Below are positions 31,320 through 38,180 of a stretch of DNA of 39,855 nt, piece by piece. How positions within the stretch are numbered: the first letter of the stretch is position 1; every line of letters starts with the position of its first letter. The stretch comes from Oscillospiraceae bacterium. Lineage in GTDB: Bacteria; Bacillota; Clostridia; Oscillospirales; Oscillospiraceae. The position numbers were made by a program, and so were the translations under genes. The stretch is taken from the NCBI GenBank assembly GCA_020860205.1, contig JAJBUU010000029.1, positions 1 to 39,855 on the forward strand, given 5' to 3'. The notes beneath the pieces are model-generated. The model worked only from the letters and a program-made list of their open reading frames with translations. It was not told the origin of the DNA and did not search any database.

Positions 31320-31844
31320 ATGAATTTAAGAGAACGGGATCAAGAAATCGGAAGAAAAATCAAACAATACAGAAAAGGGAAAATGACACAACAAGAACTT
31401 GCTGAAAAAATCAGCAAAACTGAAAGTTCTATTCGCAAATACGAAAAAGGGCTTGTTACAATCCCTTTGGATGTTTTGGAGAAAATTGCTTCTACCTTAG
31501 AGGTGACACCCTTTGATCTCATGGGTTTTGAATATTGGGATCAAAAACACGCCGATGAAGTAAAAGTTGCTGCTATGGAAGTTTCATTTAACAGCTATCT
31601 TGAATCTTTGGGTTTCTCTGTTGAACCCAAGGTTATAGAATGGGAATATGAAAACCCGAATGAAACCGATCCCGCCGAAAAAGTGCAAAATCCTAAAAAA
31701 TGGGAATACATTCTTTCTAAAGATGGGAAAGAAGCCATTTTCACACAAGTACAGTTTACAGAATTGAAAGAGAAAGCGAGAGAAGCCGCAAAAGAAGCCA
31801 TTGACGCGAGATTTTATAAAATGGTTTTAGAACAACAAAAATAA
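31320..31844 (+). CDS. XRE-family repressor of the satellite (CI/Stl-like)
   Basis: A 174-residue repressor. Residues ~10-65 are an XRE helix-turn-helix (MTQQELAEKISKTESSIRKYEKG, then DVLEKIASTLEVTPFDLMGF). The C-terminal ~100 residues are charged and helical with no recognisable S24-type protease, so induction by RecA cleavage is not indicated. That fits satellites whose repressor is lifted by a helper-phage protein. The ATG at 31320 follows AAAGGGGGTG. It is divergent from the early leftward genes across four operator repeats and is followed in the same direction by the integrase gene. Confidence 0.85.
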   Translation: MNLRERDQEIGRKIKQYRKGKMTQQELAEKISKTESSIRKYEKGLVTIPLDVLEKIASTLEVTPFDLMGFEYWDQKHADEVKVAAMEVSFNSYLESLGFSVEPKVIEWEYENPNETDPAEKVQNPKKWEYILSKDGKEAIFTQVQFTELKEKAREAAKEAIDARFYKMVLEQQK

Positions 31845-32015
31845 GCCGTTCCCCGCTGCAACGGGAAGCGACCTACAAAAAGAAATCCCCGCCTACTGCA
31901 ATAGACAGGGATTCCGAAGCAACCAAATCAAGAAACCTGCAAAGAATCATGAAGTGGTCAAGTCGTATTATACCATTCCATGATTCAAAAATCAATGAAA
32001 GGAATGGTACTATAT
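31845..32015. other. Gap between repressor and integrase
   Basis: About 170 nt without a gene. It contains stems such as AATCCC/GGGATT (near 31884-31912) but no U-tract and no strong promoter, so the integrase may be read from the repressor promoter. Confidence 0.3.
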
Positions 32016-33068
32016 ATGCGTTTACCGAACGGATTCGGTAATGTCTCCAAGCTTCCCGGCAATAGGCGCAAGCCTTACCGGGCAAGGATCACCGTTGGTT
32101 GGGAAGTGGACGATAACACCGGAACAATTAGACAGCAATTCAAAACTATTGGTTATTATGAAACCAAACAAGAAGGGTTAATTGCCCTTTCGATATATCA
32201 CCAAAACCCGTATGACATGGATAGTTCCAAGATCACATTTAAGGAAATCTTTGAAAAATGGTCTGCCGAACACTACCCGAAAATATCAGATTCCAACGTC
32301 AAAGGGTATAACGCCGCATACCGTTCATGTGTGGTTATAGAGAATATGCGGTTTGTAGACATAAAGAAAAGCCATCTGCAAGGCGTGATTGACGATTCAG
32401 GGAAGAATTACCCTACCATGAAGAAAATCAAAAGCCTATTCAATCAGCTTTACAAATTCGCCATGCAGAACGACCTTTGCAGCAAGGATTATTCAAAATA
32501 TATTGACATAGAACAATACCGGGATAAGAACCCCAACGCATACAACCGCAAGCCATTCAGCAAAGCGGAAGTTCAAAGGGTTTGGGATTGGAAGGACACG
32601 AACGAATATTTTTCCGTTATCCTCATGCTGATTTATACCGGGGTGCGTATCGGTGAATTACTTGACCTGAAAAAAGAGAACGTGAACCTTTCGGAACGTT
32701 GGTTTGATGTGACCGCTTCCAAAACAGAAGCCGGAATTCGCAAAGTTCCGATTGCAGAAAAGATTGTTCCGTTTTTTGAATACTGGATAAGCAAAAACGA
32801 TTGTGAATATGTTCTTTCCACACCGGACGGAAAACACTTTGAATACCGCAACTATTACGATTCTTATTGGATGCCGCTTGTTGAACAAATGGGAATGCAG
32901 CACCGCCCACATGATACCCGCCACACTTGCATTTCTCTTTTGACCGTTGCCGGGGTGCAAGATAAGGTTATCAAGAAAATTGTGGGGCATAAGGGGCAAT
33001 CAATCACGGAAATTGTTTATACCCACTTTGAAATTCAGGAATTGATTGATGCTATCAACAAAATATAA
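32016..33068 (+). CDS. int: Tyrosine site-specific integrase
   Basis: A 350-residue tyrosine recombinase that inserts and, with a helper factor, excises the element at the rpsI 3' end. The N-terminal arm-binding part starts MRLPNGFGNVSKLPGNRRKP, followed by a core-binding SAM-like domain. The catalytic residues are present: Arg in TGVRIGELLDL, Lys in SKTEAGIRKVP, His-x-x-Arg in PHDTRHTC, the second His in GHKGQS and the nucleophile Tyr in EIVYTHF. The ATG at 32016 gives the usual family N-terminus; upstream ATGs at 31980 and 32001 lack a good ribosome binding site. It is separated from the attachment site by one convergent gene. Confidence 0.92.
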   Translation: MRLPNGFGNVSKLPGNRRKPYRARITVGWEVDDNTGTIRQQFKTIGYYETKQEGLIALSIYHQNPYDMDSSKITFKEIFEKWSAEHYPKISDSNVKGYNAAYRSCVVIENMRFVDIKKSHLQGVIDDSGKNYPTMKKIKSLFNQLYKFAMQNDLCSKDYSKYIDIEQYRDKNPNAYNRKPFSKAEVQRVWDWKDTNEYFSVILMLIYTGVRIGELLDLKKENVNLSERWFDVTASKTEAGIRKVPIAEKIVPFFEYWISKNDCEYVLSTPDGKHFEYRNYYDSYWMPLVEQMGMQHRPHDTRHTCISLLTVAGVQDKVIKKIVGHKGQSITEIVYTHFEIQELIDAINKI

Positions 33069-33073
33069 ACCAA

Positions 33074-33107
33074 TGCCGGGGCAATCACTACCCCGGCAAT
33101 TTTATTT
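33074..33107 (+). terminator. Intrinsic terminator between integrase and RHH gene
   Basis: TGCCGGGG (33074-33081) pairs with CCCCGGCA (33091-33098), followed by ATTTTATTT. It lies 5 nt after the integrase stop and near the end of the convergent gene, and may act in both directions. Confidence 0.85.
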
Positions 33108-33521
33108 CTTATGCGATTTTTTGATAATGCGCCGGATTTCGTGCATCTTATCCGTGCATATGCTTCTGCTTCCCGTTTCATCGTTTATATACCCCTCTTT
33201 CAAAATAATAGTGTAGTGCTTGTTCATACCGTTAATTTCTTCAATGTGCATACTTTCAATCATTTCCCGATATTTCGCCGCCACTTGCCACTTATCAAGC
33301 ATTTTTTGGTGTTCTTCCGTGAAGCCCTGCTTCTTCTGTGAAAGCTTGCTTGTTCCGCTGCTCAAATCCGCACACACCAACATATACAAATATTCGTTCA
33401 CGCTGATTTGCATACTGTCAGCCGCCGCTTTAATCTTTGCTTTCTCACCCTTTGGAACGGTCAGATTGATTCTGTCATATTTGGCGTTCATGTATTCGTT
33501 GATATAGCTTGATCTGCTCAT
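33102..33521 (-). CDS. Ribbon-helix-helix-like DNA-binding protein beside attR
   Basis: A 139-residue basic protein. The part YDRINLTVPKGEKAKIKAAA followed by ISVNEYLYMLVC fits the strand-helix-helix of Arc/CopG-type regulators. The rest is a charged helical extension ending in a lysine-rich tail (IRRIIKKSHKK). It lies between the integrase and the attachment site, convergent with int. A perfect 14-bp palindrome sits inside its promoter and would suit autoregulation. It could be an excisionase-like directionality factor or a regulator of int; neither is proven. Confidence 0.65.
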   Translation of the reverse strand: MSRSSYINEYMNAKYDRINLTVPKGEKAKIKAAADSMQISVNEYLYMLVCADLSSGTSKLSQKKQGFTEEHQKMLDKWQVAAKYREMIESMHIEEINGMNKHYTIILKEGYINDETGSRSICTDKMHEIRRIIKKSHKK

Positions 33522-33550
33522 AAAATCGCCCCTTTCCCTTGCTTTTTATG

Positions 33551-33579
33551 AGTATATCATTGTTATGCGCATAACACAA
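33551..33579 (-). promoter_or_regulatory. Promoter of the RHH gene with 14-bp palindromic operator
   Basis: On the minus strand TATACT (33551-33556) and TTGTGT (33574-33579) are spaced 17 bp. The perfect palindrome GTTATGCGCATAAC (33562-33575) fills the spacer, the classical position for a repressor operator. Confidence 0.65.
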
Positions 33580-33598
33580 GCTTTTTATTTTTCCGATT

Positions 33599-33627
33599 GT
33601 GTCATATATGTGTCATGTGTGTGTCAT
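33599..33627. repeat. Three GTGTCAT repeats with 11-bp period next to attR
   Basis: GTGTCAT occurs at 33599, 33610 and 33621, each exactly 11 bp apart, just inside the attachment repeat. The same motif with the same spacing lies at the other end of the element. They are candidate arm-type binding sites for the integrase or a directionality factor. Confidence 0.6.
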
Positions 33628-33632
33628 ACCTT

Positions 33633-33751
33633 GCAAAAATTCACGCCGCCGCACACGGCTTTATATTTTGAACTGCATTGAAAAACCCCCGAAAATCCAG
33701 TGTTTTCGGGGGTGTAAAAATTTGCAATTTTCTGTTTGAATTATCGCTTGC
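33633..33751 (-). repeat. Gene-proximal attachment-site repeat (attR) with rpsI 3' end and element-borne terminator
   Basis: Imperfect direct repeat of 21056-21173. It holds the last codons and stop of rpsI within the shared core TTGAATTATCGCTTGC (33736-33751). It also holds a terminator stem, 33686-33695 with 33703-33712, followed on the minus strand by five T residues. After insertion this element-borne copy completes rpsI and ends its transcript. Confidence 0.8.
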
Positions 33752-34151
33752 TGAACTGCGGAGCGCGACGGGCCGCTTTGAGGCCGTACTTTTTGCGTTC
33801 CTTCATACGCGGATCGCGGGTCAGCAGACCAGCGGACTTCAGCGGAGCGCGGTACGCGGGATCTACCAGCAGCAGTGCGCGGGCGATGCCGTGACGAATC
33901 GCGCCGGCCTGACCGGAGACGCCGCCGCCGCTGACGGTGCATTCGATGTCCACACGGTCAGCCATACCGACGGTGTTCAGCGGCTGACGAACGATGAGCT
34001 TCAGGGTTTCCAGACCAAAATACTCGTCGATGTCGCGGCCGTTGACCGTGATTTTTCCGCTGCCGCCGGGGATCAGATGCACTCTGGCGACAGAGGATTT
34101 ACGACGACCGGTACCATATACATAGGGGCGTTTGCTCACATAAGTTGCCAT
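33741..34151 (-). CDS. rpsI: 30S ribosomal protein S9
   Basis: A 136-residue ribosomal protein of the small subunit head, whose C-terminal tail reaches the P-site tRNA. It has [26 protein letters not shown] and [20 protein letters not shown], and ends in the invariant basic tail [12 protein letters not shown]. It is the second gene of rplM-rpsI, 22 nt after rplM. The last few codons form part of the attachment core of the satellite, so the element restores the reading frame exactly. Confidence 0.97.
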   Translation of the reverse strand: MATYVSKRPYVYGTGRRKSSVARVHLIPGGSGKITVNGRDIDEYFGLETLKLIVRQPLNTVGMADRVDIECTVSGGGVSGQAGAIRHGIARALLLVDPAYRAPLKSAGLLTRDPRMKERKKYGLKAARRAPQFSKR

Positions 34152-34172
34152 TTTGATTCTCTAACCTCCTTC

Positions 34173-34601
34173 TCAGCGATCCCAGACTTCGGGCTTCTGT
34201 GCGGCGTGCTTGTGTTCCGCGCCGCGATAGACTCTCAGCCGGGTCAGTTGATCGGCGGCCAGTTTATTCTTTTGCAGCATTCCTTTTACCGCGTGCGTCA
34301 TCGCAAACTCCGGACGGGAAACCATCAGGTCGCGGTAACGGATCTCCTTCAATCCGCCGATCCAGCCGGAATGGTGATAATAAATCTTCTGCTCCAGCTT
34401 TTTCCCGGTCAGGACAGCCTGCTCCGCGTTGATGATGATAACGAAGTCACCGCAGTCAACGTGCGGGGTATAGGTGGGTTTCAGCTTGCCGCGCAGCAAA
34501 TCCGCGGCCAGTGCGGCGGTTTTGCCCAGCGGCTTGCCCGCTGCGTCCAGGACATACCATTTGCGTTCAATGGTCTCCCTGGTTGCCATAGTTGTGGACA
34601 T
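34173..34601 (-). CDS. rplM: 50S ribosomal protein L13
   Basis: A 142-residue large-subunit protein with the family blocks [60 protein letters not shown] and [12 protein letters not shown]. The ATG at 34601 follows GGAGGAAGAG and gives the normal length; the frame extends to 34673 but that part lies in the leader. First gene of the two-gene operon with rpsI. Confidence 0.97.
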   Translation of the reverse strand: MSTTMATRETIERKWYVLDAAGKPLGKTAALAADLLRGKLKPTYTPHVDCGDFVIIINAEQAVLTGKKLEQKIYYHHSGWIGGLKEIRYRDLMVSRPEFAMTHAVKGMLQKNKLAADQLTRLRVYRGAEHKHAAQKPEVWDR

Positions 34602-34648
34602 TTCTCTTCCTCCAGTGTTGTGTATATCAAAAATATTTTTTGACGCCT

Positions 34649-34683
34649 GCGCGACATTTTGGGGGACGCCCAAAATCGTGCGC
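34649..34683 (-). ncRNA. Structured leader of rplM-rpsI, L13-leader candidate
   Basis: The 83-nt leader begins with a stem: ATTTTGGG (34656-34663) with CCCAAAAT (34669-34676), then a 3x3 internal mismatch, then GCGC/GCGC (34649-34652 with 34680-34683). Such leaders in Firmicutes bind L13 for autoregulation. Assignment to that family rests on position and shape only. Confidence 0.45.
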
Positions 34684-34690
34684 CTGATTT

Positions 34691-34719
34691 TTTATACCAC
34701 AAACCGCCATGAATGTCAA
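34691..34719 (-). promoter_or_regulatory. Sigma-A promoter of rplM-rpsI
   Basis: On the minus strand a perfect TTGACA (34714-34719) and TATAAA (34691-34696) are spaced 17 bp. Transcription would start near 34684, right at the base of the leader stem. Confidence 0.85.
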
Positions 34720-34827
34720 CATCAATTTCCCCAAAATTTAATTTAGCCGCCGATGAACTTCTATTTTCTTTGATTTTCTCTGTTTATCGTCTGATTTCTC
34801 CGTTTCATTTTTTCTTTTTCCGCACAC

Positions 34828-34863
34828 AAAAAGGGAACGCCGCAGCCTGTCATGCTGCGGCGT
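34828..34863 (-). terminator. Intrinsic terminator of the spoIIIA operon
   Basis: On the minus strand ACGCCGCAGC (34863-34854) pairs with GCTGCGGCGT (34846-34837) across a 7-base loop and is followed by TCCC and TTTTT. It lies 27 nt after the spoIIIAH stop. Confidence 0.88.
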
Positions 34864-34889
34864 GTTCGCTGGTTCGGATTTACGAAGGG

Positions 34890-35456
34890 TCACGCATCGT
34901 CCCGCACCTCGATAATCCGAATCTGGCTGGCGGTCAAATCGGTTTCCGCGGTGATGGTGTCTGTAATGCGCGCCACGGCTGCGTCGCTGAGTCCTTCCAT
35001 CGGCGCCGGAACCGCAACGGTCACACCGTCGCCGGTGATATAGACCACGCAGTCGGAAAAGTCCTTCGCCAGCAGCAGATTTTCGATCTGCGCCTCCTGC
35101 ATGGACCATGTCGCCATTGCAGTGATGGACTCCATCGCGGCGTCTATGGTTTCCTGACTGGCTCCCTCACCCGCCGCAGCCGTTTCCAGCAGGGCGAGCG
35201 CCTCGTCGCGGGACTGCTGGCGCGTCAGACGCGCTGAGGCGAAGTAAGCGGAAACGGTTTCCTCCGCGCTCTCCTCCTCCGCCAGCGTTTCCGTGTACGC
35301 CGCGTCCGCCGCCGCCATTGCATCGTCCTCCGCCTTTACCATAGCCGTGTCCGCCTCTCCGTAGGTGTTGCTGTAGGACCAGTTCAGATAAACCGCCGCG
35401 CAGACAAACAGCAGCACCGCCGCCATTACGATGTTTCGCTTCAGATTTTTCTTCAC
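34890..35456 (-). CDS. spoIIIAH: Stage III sporulation protein AH
   Basis: A 188-residue protein of the mother-cell membrane whose extracellular domain docks with forespore SpoIIQ across the intermembrane space, forming the channel that feeds the forespore. One N-terminal membrane helix (NIVMAAVLLFVCAAVYLNW) is followed by a long acidic helical stretch and a ring-building YscJ/FliF-like domain near CVVYITGDGVTVAVP. The start overlaps the spoIIIAG stop by 4 nt. Last gene of the operon. Confidence 0.93.
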   Translation of the reverse strand: MKKNLKRNIVMAAVLLFVCAAVYLNWSYSNTYGEADTAMVKAEDDAMAAADAAYTETLAEEESAEETVSAYFASARLTRQQSRDEALALLETAAAGEGASQETIDAAMESITAMATWSMQEAQIENLLLAKDFSDCVVYITGDGVTVAVPAPMEGLSDAAVARITDTITAETDLTASQIRIIEVRDDA

Positions 35457-35869
35457 TTTTGATTGCCTCCCGTTTCGTTTTGCAGTTTCATGACCGTTAT
35501 CTTGTCGCTGCCAAGCCCGGTATAGGCCGATACAGCGTTTGTGACGTTCAGGCGCACCGACGGGCTCTCCGCCCCGGCGCAGACAACAACGGCTCCCGCG
35601 GCGGAGAGCAGCACCGTTGCCTCTCCCACGCCCTCTATTTGGGAAAGCAGAGCGGCCAGCCGCACGGACTCCGTGTCCAACGGGATACCGCTCGTATCCA
35701 AATCGTTGCCCTCGCCTGTGGAAAAGGCCACAGCGGCACCCTCCGCCGTGCCGTCCTCTGTCGCTGTGCGCGGCAGCAGCAGAAGCAGCAATCCAAGCGC
35801 AAGCACCAGCAGGACGTATTTGTTTTTTCCGAGCGCTTTCATGACCCGGCTCAAATCAGCCGTTTGCAT
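35453..35869 (-). CDS. spoIIIAG: Stage III sporulation protein AG
   Basis: A 138-residue protein with one N-terminal membrane helix (YVLLVLALGLLLLLL) and an extracellular ring-building domain (LAALLSQIEGVGEATVLLSA). SpoIIIAG forms a large ring in the intermembrane channel between mother cell and forespore. It is shorter than the Bacillus protein, mainly in the linker. It overlaps spoIIIAF by 14 nt and spoIIIAH by 4 nt. Confidence 0.92.
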   Translation of the reverse strand: MQTADLSRVMKALGKNKYVLLVLALGLLLLLLPRTATEDGTAEGAAVAFSTGEGNDLDTSGIPLDTESVRLAALLSQIEGVGEATVLLSAAGAVVVCAGAESPSVRLNVTNAVSAYTGLGSDKITVMKLQNETGGNQK

Positions 35870-36341
35870 TGTCCCTCCATGTCTGCGCCGCCTGTGGAAT
35901 CCCCAGTTCGCCCTCGATGCAGTCCGAAAGCGCCGCGTTGTAATTCCCGGACAGCGTCACCGCCGACGGATACCACGCGCCTTCCGTACTCCATTGCAGC
36001 GTGACCTCTGCCCCTGTGACATTCGCGCCAAGCTCCGCCGCTTTGTCCAAAATATATGCTTCCAATCGCTCCGCTATGATCGTGCGGCTGAGCGAATCGG
36101 AAATTTCCTCCGCCTGTACCGTGATTTCCGCGGCGTCGCGCCGTGCCTCCGCCAGATAAAGCGCATAAGACGGGAAATCGAACGAGAACAGCGGCGTGAG
36201 CAGCGCGGCGGCCATCACCACGCCGCAAAGCGTTTTCACCACACCCTTCACCGGGCCGTCCGGGGTCAGCGCCGTGGCCACGGCGCAGAACAGCGCCGCG
36301 CCGGTCAGACCCAGCACCCAGTCGCGTATCGCCGCGATCAT
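35856..36341 (-). CDS. spoIIIAF: Stage III sporulation protein AF
   Basis: A 161-residue protein with two N-terminal membrane segments (IRDWVLGLTGAALFCAVATA and VVKTLCGVVMAAALLTPLF) and a soluble helical domain typical of SpoIIIAF, which also shares the ring-building fold. The ATG at 36341 overlaps the spoIIIAE stop as ATGA. A much longer frame reaching 36785 overlaps spoIIIAE and is rejected. Confidence 0.9.
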   Translation of the reverse strand: MIAAIRDWVLGLTGAALFCAVATALTPDGPVKGVVKTLCGVVMAAALLTPLFSFDFPSYALYLAEARRDAAEITVQAEEISDSLSRTIIAERLEAYILDKAAELGANVTGAEVTLQWSTEGAWYPSAVTLSGNYNAALSDCIEGELGIPQAAQTWRDNANG

Positions 36342-37432
36342 CCCGACACCGTCCGCAGAAAGGACACTACCGCGAGAAAAAAGATAGCCGCGCCGACGCC
36401 GACCAGTCCTAGGACCATCGCATAAGCGTTGCCGATGCCCGCGATCAGACCGCCCAGGCGCTCCCCCGCGATGGCGGATGCCACCGCCGCAGCCGCCTGG
36501 AACAGGAGCCAGCGCAACAGCAGCCGCAGCACAGGCATCGCCACGACAGCCAAAAGCGCAAGCAGGCCAAAAATGCCTGCTGCATTGCGAACCAGCGCTG
36601 CACCGGCGACCAGCGACTCCGAAGCGTCCGAAAGCGTTTTTCCCACGACGGGGAGCGCGGCGGAGAGCGCCGCCTTTGCCGTTCGGACAAGCGCCGCATC
36701 CGCGCTCTCCGCACTGACGCCGGTCAGCGTCAGATAAGCGGTGAACGCCAGCGCAAGCCCTTTCATCAGCGTCTTTGCGCCCCATTGCAGCAGGCGGGAG
36801 ACGCCGACAAGCTGCTTTGTCCCCAGCGCCGCACCCGCCGCCTCCGTTGCAGCATAGGCACAGACCAGCGGCAGGATCAATGTACGCGCCGCAGTCAGCA
36901 GTATATCGGCAAAGAGCGTCGCTGCGGCGGACTTTGCGGCAGCGGAGGTGACGGCTCCCGCGCTGACGGACGCGGCGGTCAGCACCGGCAGCAGCACACG
37001 GGTAAATTCCCAGAGCTGGTCCAGCGTTTCCGCCCCCATCGACACCACCGAGCGCACATCCGAGAGCGTCACGGCGGAGACCGCAAGCGCGCCACCGAAG
37101 CCCGCGAAATCAAATCCGCCCTGTCCTCCGGTGAGCAGCGTATGGCTGAGGGTTTCCCCCAGCGCACAGAGTACGGCCACCGCAAGCACCGCCCCAAATG
37201 GCCGCAGGATTTCAGAGAGCACATCCTGAAACCGATTCGCCAGATAGGAACCGATACGCTCCAGCCCGACCTCCAGCTCCGCATCCGTGACCTCCATACC
37301 ATCCAGCGCCTCACGCGCCCCCTCCGGCAGCGCGCCGGGCAGCGCGTCCGCACCCGTTTCACCCACAATATTCACGGCGCGGCAGGGAGCCGCGAGCGCC
37401 AGCAGCGCGAGGCAAAGCAGCAGCGCTGTCAC
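36338..37432 (-). CDS. spoIIIAE: Stage III sporulation protein AE
   Basis: A 364-residue polytopic membrane protein of the feeding-tube complex, with an N-terminal signal-like segment (TALLLCLALLALAAPCRA) and many later hydrophobic helices; related to transporter-like proteins. The start is a GTG at 37432 overlapping the spoIIIAD stop as GTGA, with AAGG a few bases upstream. The same frame is open to 38494 but that part is antisense or out-of-frame over AB-AD, so it is not used. High alanine and leucine content reflects the GC-rich genome. Confidence 0.92.
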   Translation of the reverse strand: MTALLLCLALLALAAPCRAVNIVGETGADALPGALPEGAREALDGMEVTDAELEVGLERIGSYLANRFQDVLSEILRPFGAVLAVAVLCALGETLSHTLLTGGQGGFDFAGFGGALAVSAVTLSDVRSVVSMGAETLDQLWEFTRVLLPVLTAASVSAGAVTSAAAKSAAATLFADILLTAARTLILPLVCAYAATEAAGAALGTKQLVGVSRLLQWGAKTLMKGLALAFTAYLTLTGVSAESADAALVRTAKAALSAALPVVGKTLSDASESLVAGAALVRNAAGIFGLLALLAVVAMPVLRLLLRWLLFQAAAAVASAIAGERLGGLIAGIGNAYAMVLGLVGVGAAIFFLAVVSFLRTVSG

Positions 37433-37815
37433 AACAGCCTTTCCAACAAGCCCAGCAGTGTGCGCAGCAGCGGCAGCGAAACATAAATCGCCGCAGCGGT
37501 GCCGCACAGCTCCACCGCACAGGCCATCGCCCCCTGTCCTCCGTCGCGGCAAAGGTTGGCCGCAAAATGCGCGAGCAGTCCGATCACAACGCATTTGAGT
37601 ACAGGCAGAAAGTAAGCGTCGCTGAGTCCGGACAGCGCCCGCGCGTCCTGCAGAAGCTCCAGCACCGGTCCCAGCAGCACCGACACGGCATAAAGCGCAA
37701 AGACGCAGACCGCTGCGGCCAGCGGTACCAGCAGCTCGGCGTTGCTGCGGCGCAGCAGCAGACAGACCGCAGTAGCCAGCAACGCGGCGGCGGCAACAGG
37801 CGCGACGAGTTCCAT
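37429..37815 (-). CDS. spoIIIAD: Stage III sporulation protein AD
   Basis: A 128-residue membrane protein with several hydrophobic helices (VAAAALLATAVCLLL, AVCVFALYAVSVLLGPVLELL and others). SpoIIIAD is a small component of the mother-cell transport complex. It starts 3 nt after spoIIIAC and overlaps spoIIIAE by 4 nt. Confidence 0.92.
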   Translation of the reverse strand: MELVAPVAAAALLATAVCLLLRRSNAELLVPLAAAVCVFALYAVSVLLGPVLELLQDARALSGLSDAYFLPVLKCVVIGLLAHFAANLCRDGGQGAMACAVELCGTAAAIYVSLPLLRTLLGLLERLL

Positions 37816-37818
37816 CGT

Positions 37819-38013
37819 TCACAGGGAAAAGAGCTGCTTGATCAGCGCGAACAGGCTGCTGATTTCCTGCACCACGATCACAAGCACACAGACCAGCCCC
37901 GCGATGGTCACCATCAGCGCCTGTTCCTCCCGCCCGGAACGCGAGAGCAGGATATTCAGCACGGCGACCAAAATCCCCACCGCCGCGATCTTGAAAATCA
38001 AATCCACATCCAT
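37819..38013 (-). CDS. spoIIIAC: Stage III sporulation protein AC
   Basis: A 64-residue membrane protein with two helices (IFKIAAVGILVAVLNILL and LMVTIAGLVCVLVIVVQEI) flanking a short SRSGREEQ loop, the normal SpoIIIAC layout. It starts 167 nt after spoIIIAB, the only large gap in the operon, and has no strong ribosome binding site. Confidence 0.92.
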   Translation of the reverse strand: MDVDLIFKIAAVGILVAVLNILLSRSGREEQALMVTIAGLVCVLVIVVQEISSLFALIKQLFSL

Positions 38014-38180
38014 ATATCAAATCCAGAACCCTTTCATATGTATCGCGTCCCCCGTTGCCATGTTCGGGTTTTTCCGTGCAGGTCGGCGGCGGAACCGCCT
38101 GTGCAGCATAAATCGGCAGGCGGAGCTGACGAAAGGCAGCCATTGGCCGCCGCAGACGCCTTTGTGCGGCGGCGCGTCTC
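38014..38180 (-). other. Atypical gap between spoIIIAB and spoIIIAC with a strong hairpin
   Basis: All other genes of this operon overlap or nearly touch, yet 167 nt separate AB and AC. A 9-bp GC stem (38146-38154 with 38165-38173) lies 8 nt after the spoIIIAB stop, and a smaller GGCGG/CCGCC stem lies near 38087-38101. A mini-frame MKGFWI stops 3 nt before spoIIIAC and could couple its translation. Confidence 0.5.

Larger units (their letters stand above)
21158..33751. mobile_element. PICI-like phage satellite integrated at the rpsI 3' end
   Basis: A 12.6-kb AT-rich element bounded by direct repeats of the rpsI 3' end. Next to one end is a tyrosine integrase; beside it a repressor faces a divergent set of genes across a switch with repeated operators. 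The leftward transcription unit runs through small regulators, a primase-helicase, an iteron block, a Mor-type activator, a small terminase subunit, a cold-shock protein, a sigma factor and accessory genes. No large terminase, portal, capsid, tail, lysis, relaxase or mating-pair gene is present. Integrase, divergent repressor, primase and TerS in 10-15 kb is the hallmark of phage-inducible chromosomal islands, which are packaged by helper phages. Assignment is by architecture. Confidence 0.75.

Noticed and set aside
21158..33751. Reading the element as an integrative conjugative element or a complete prophage
   Set aside because: No relaxase, coupling protein or mating genes, and no large terminase, portal, capsid, tail or lysis genes.
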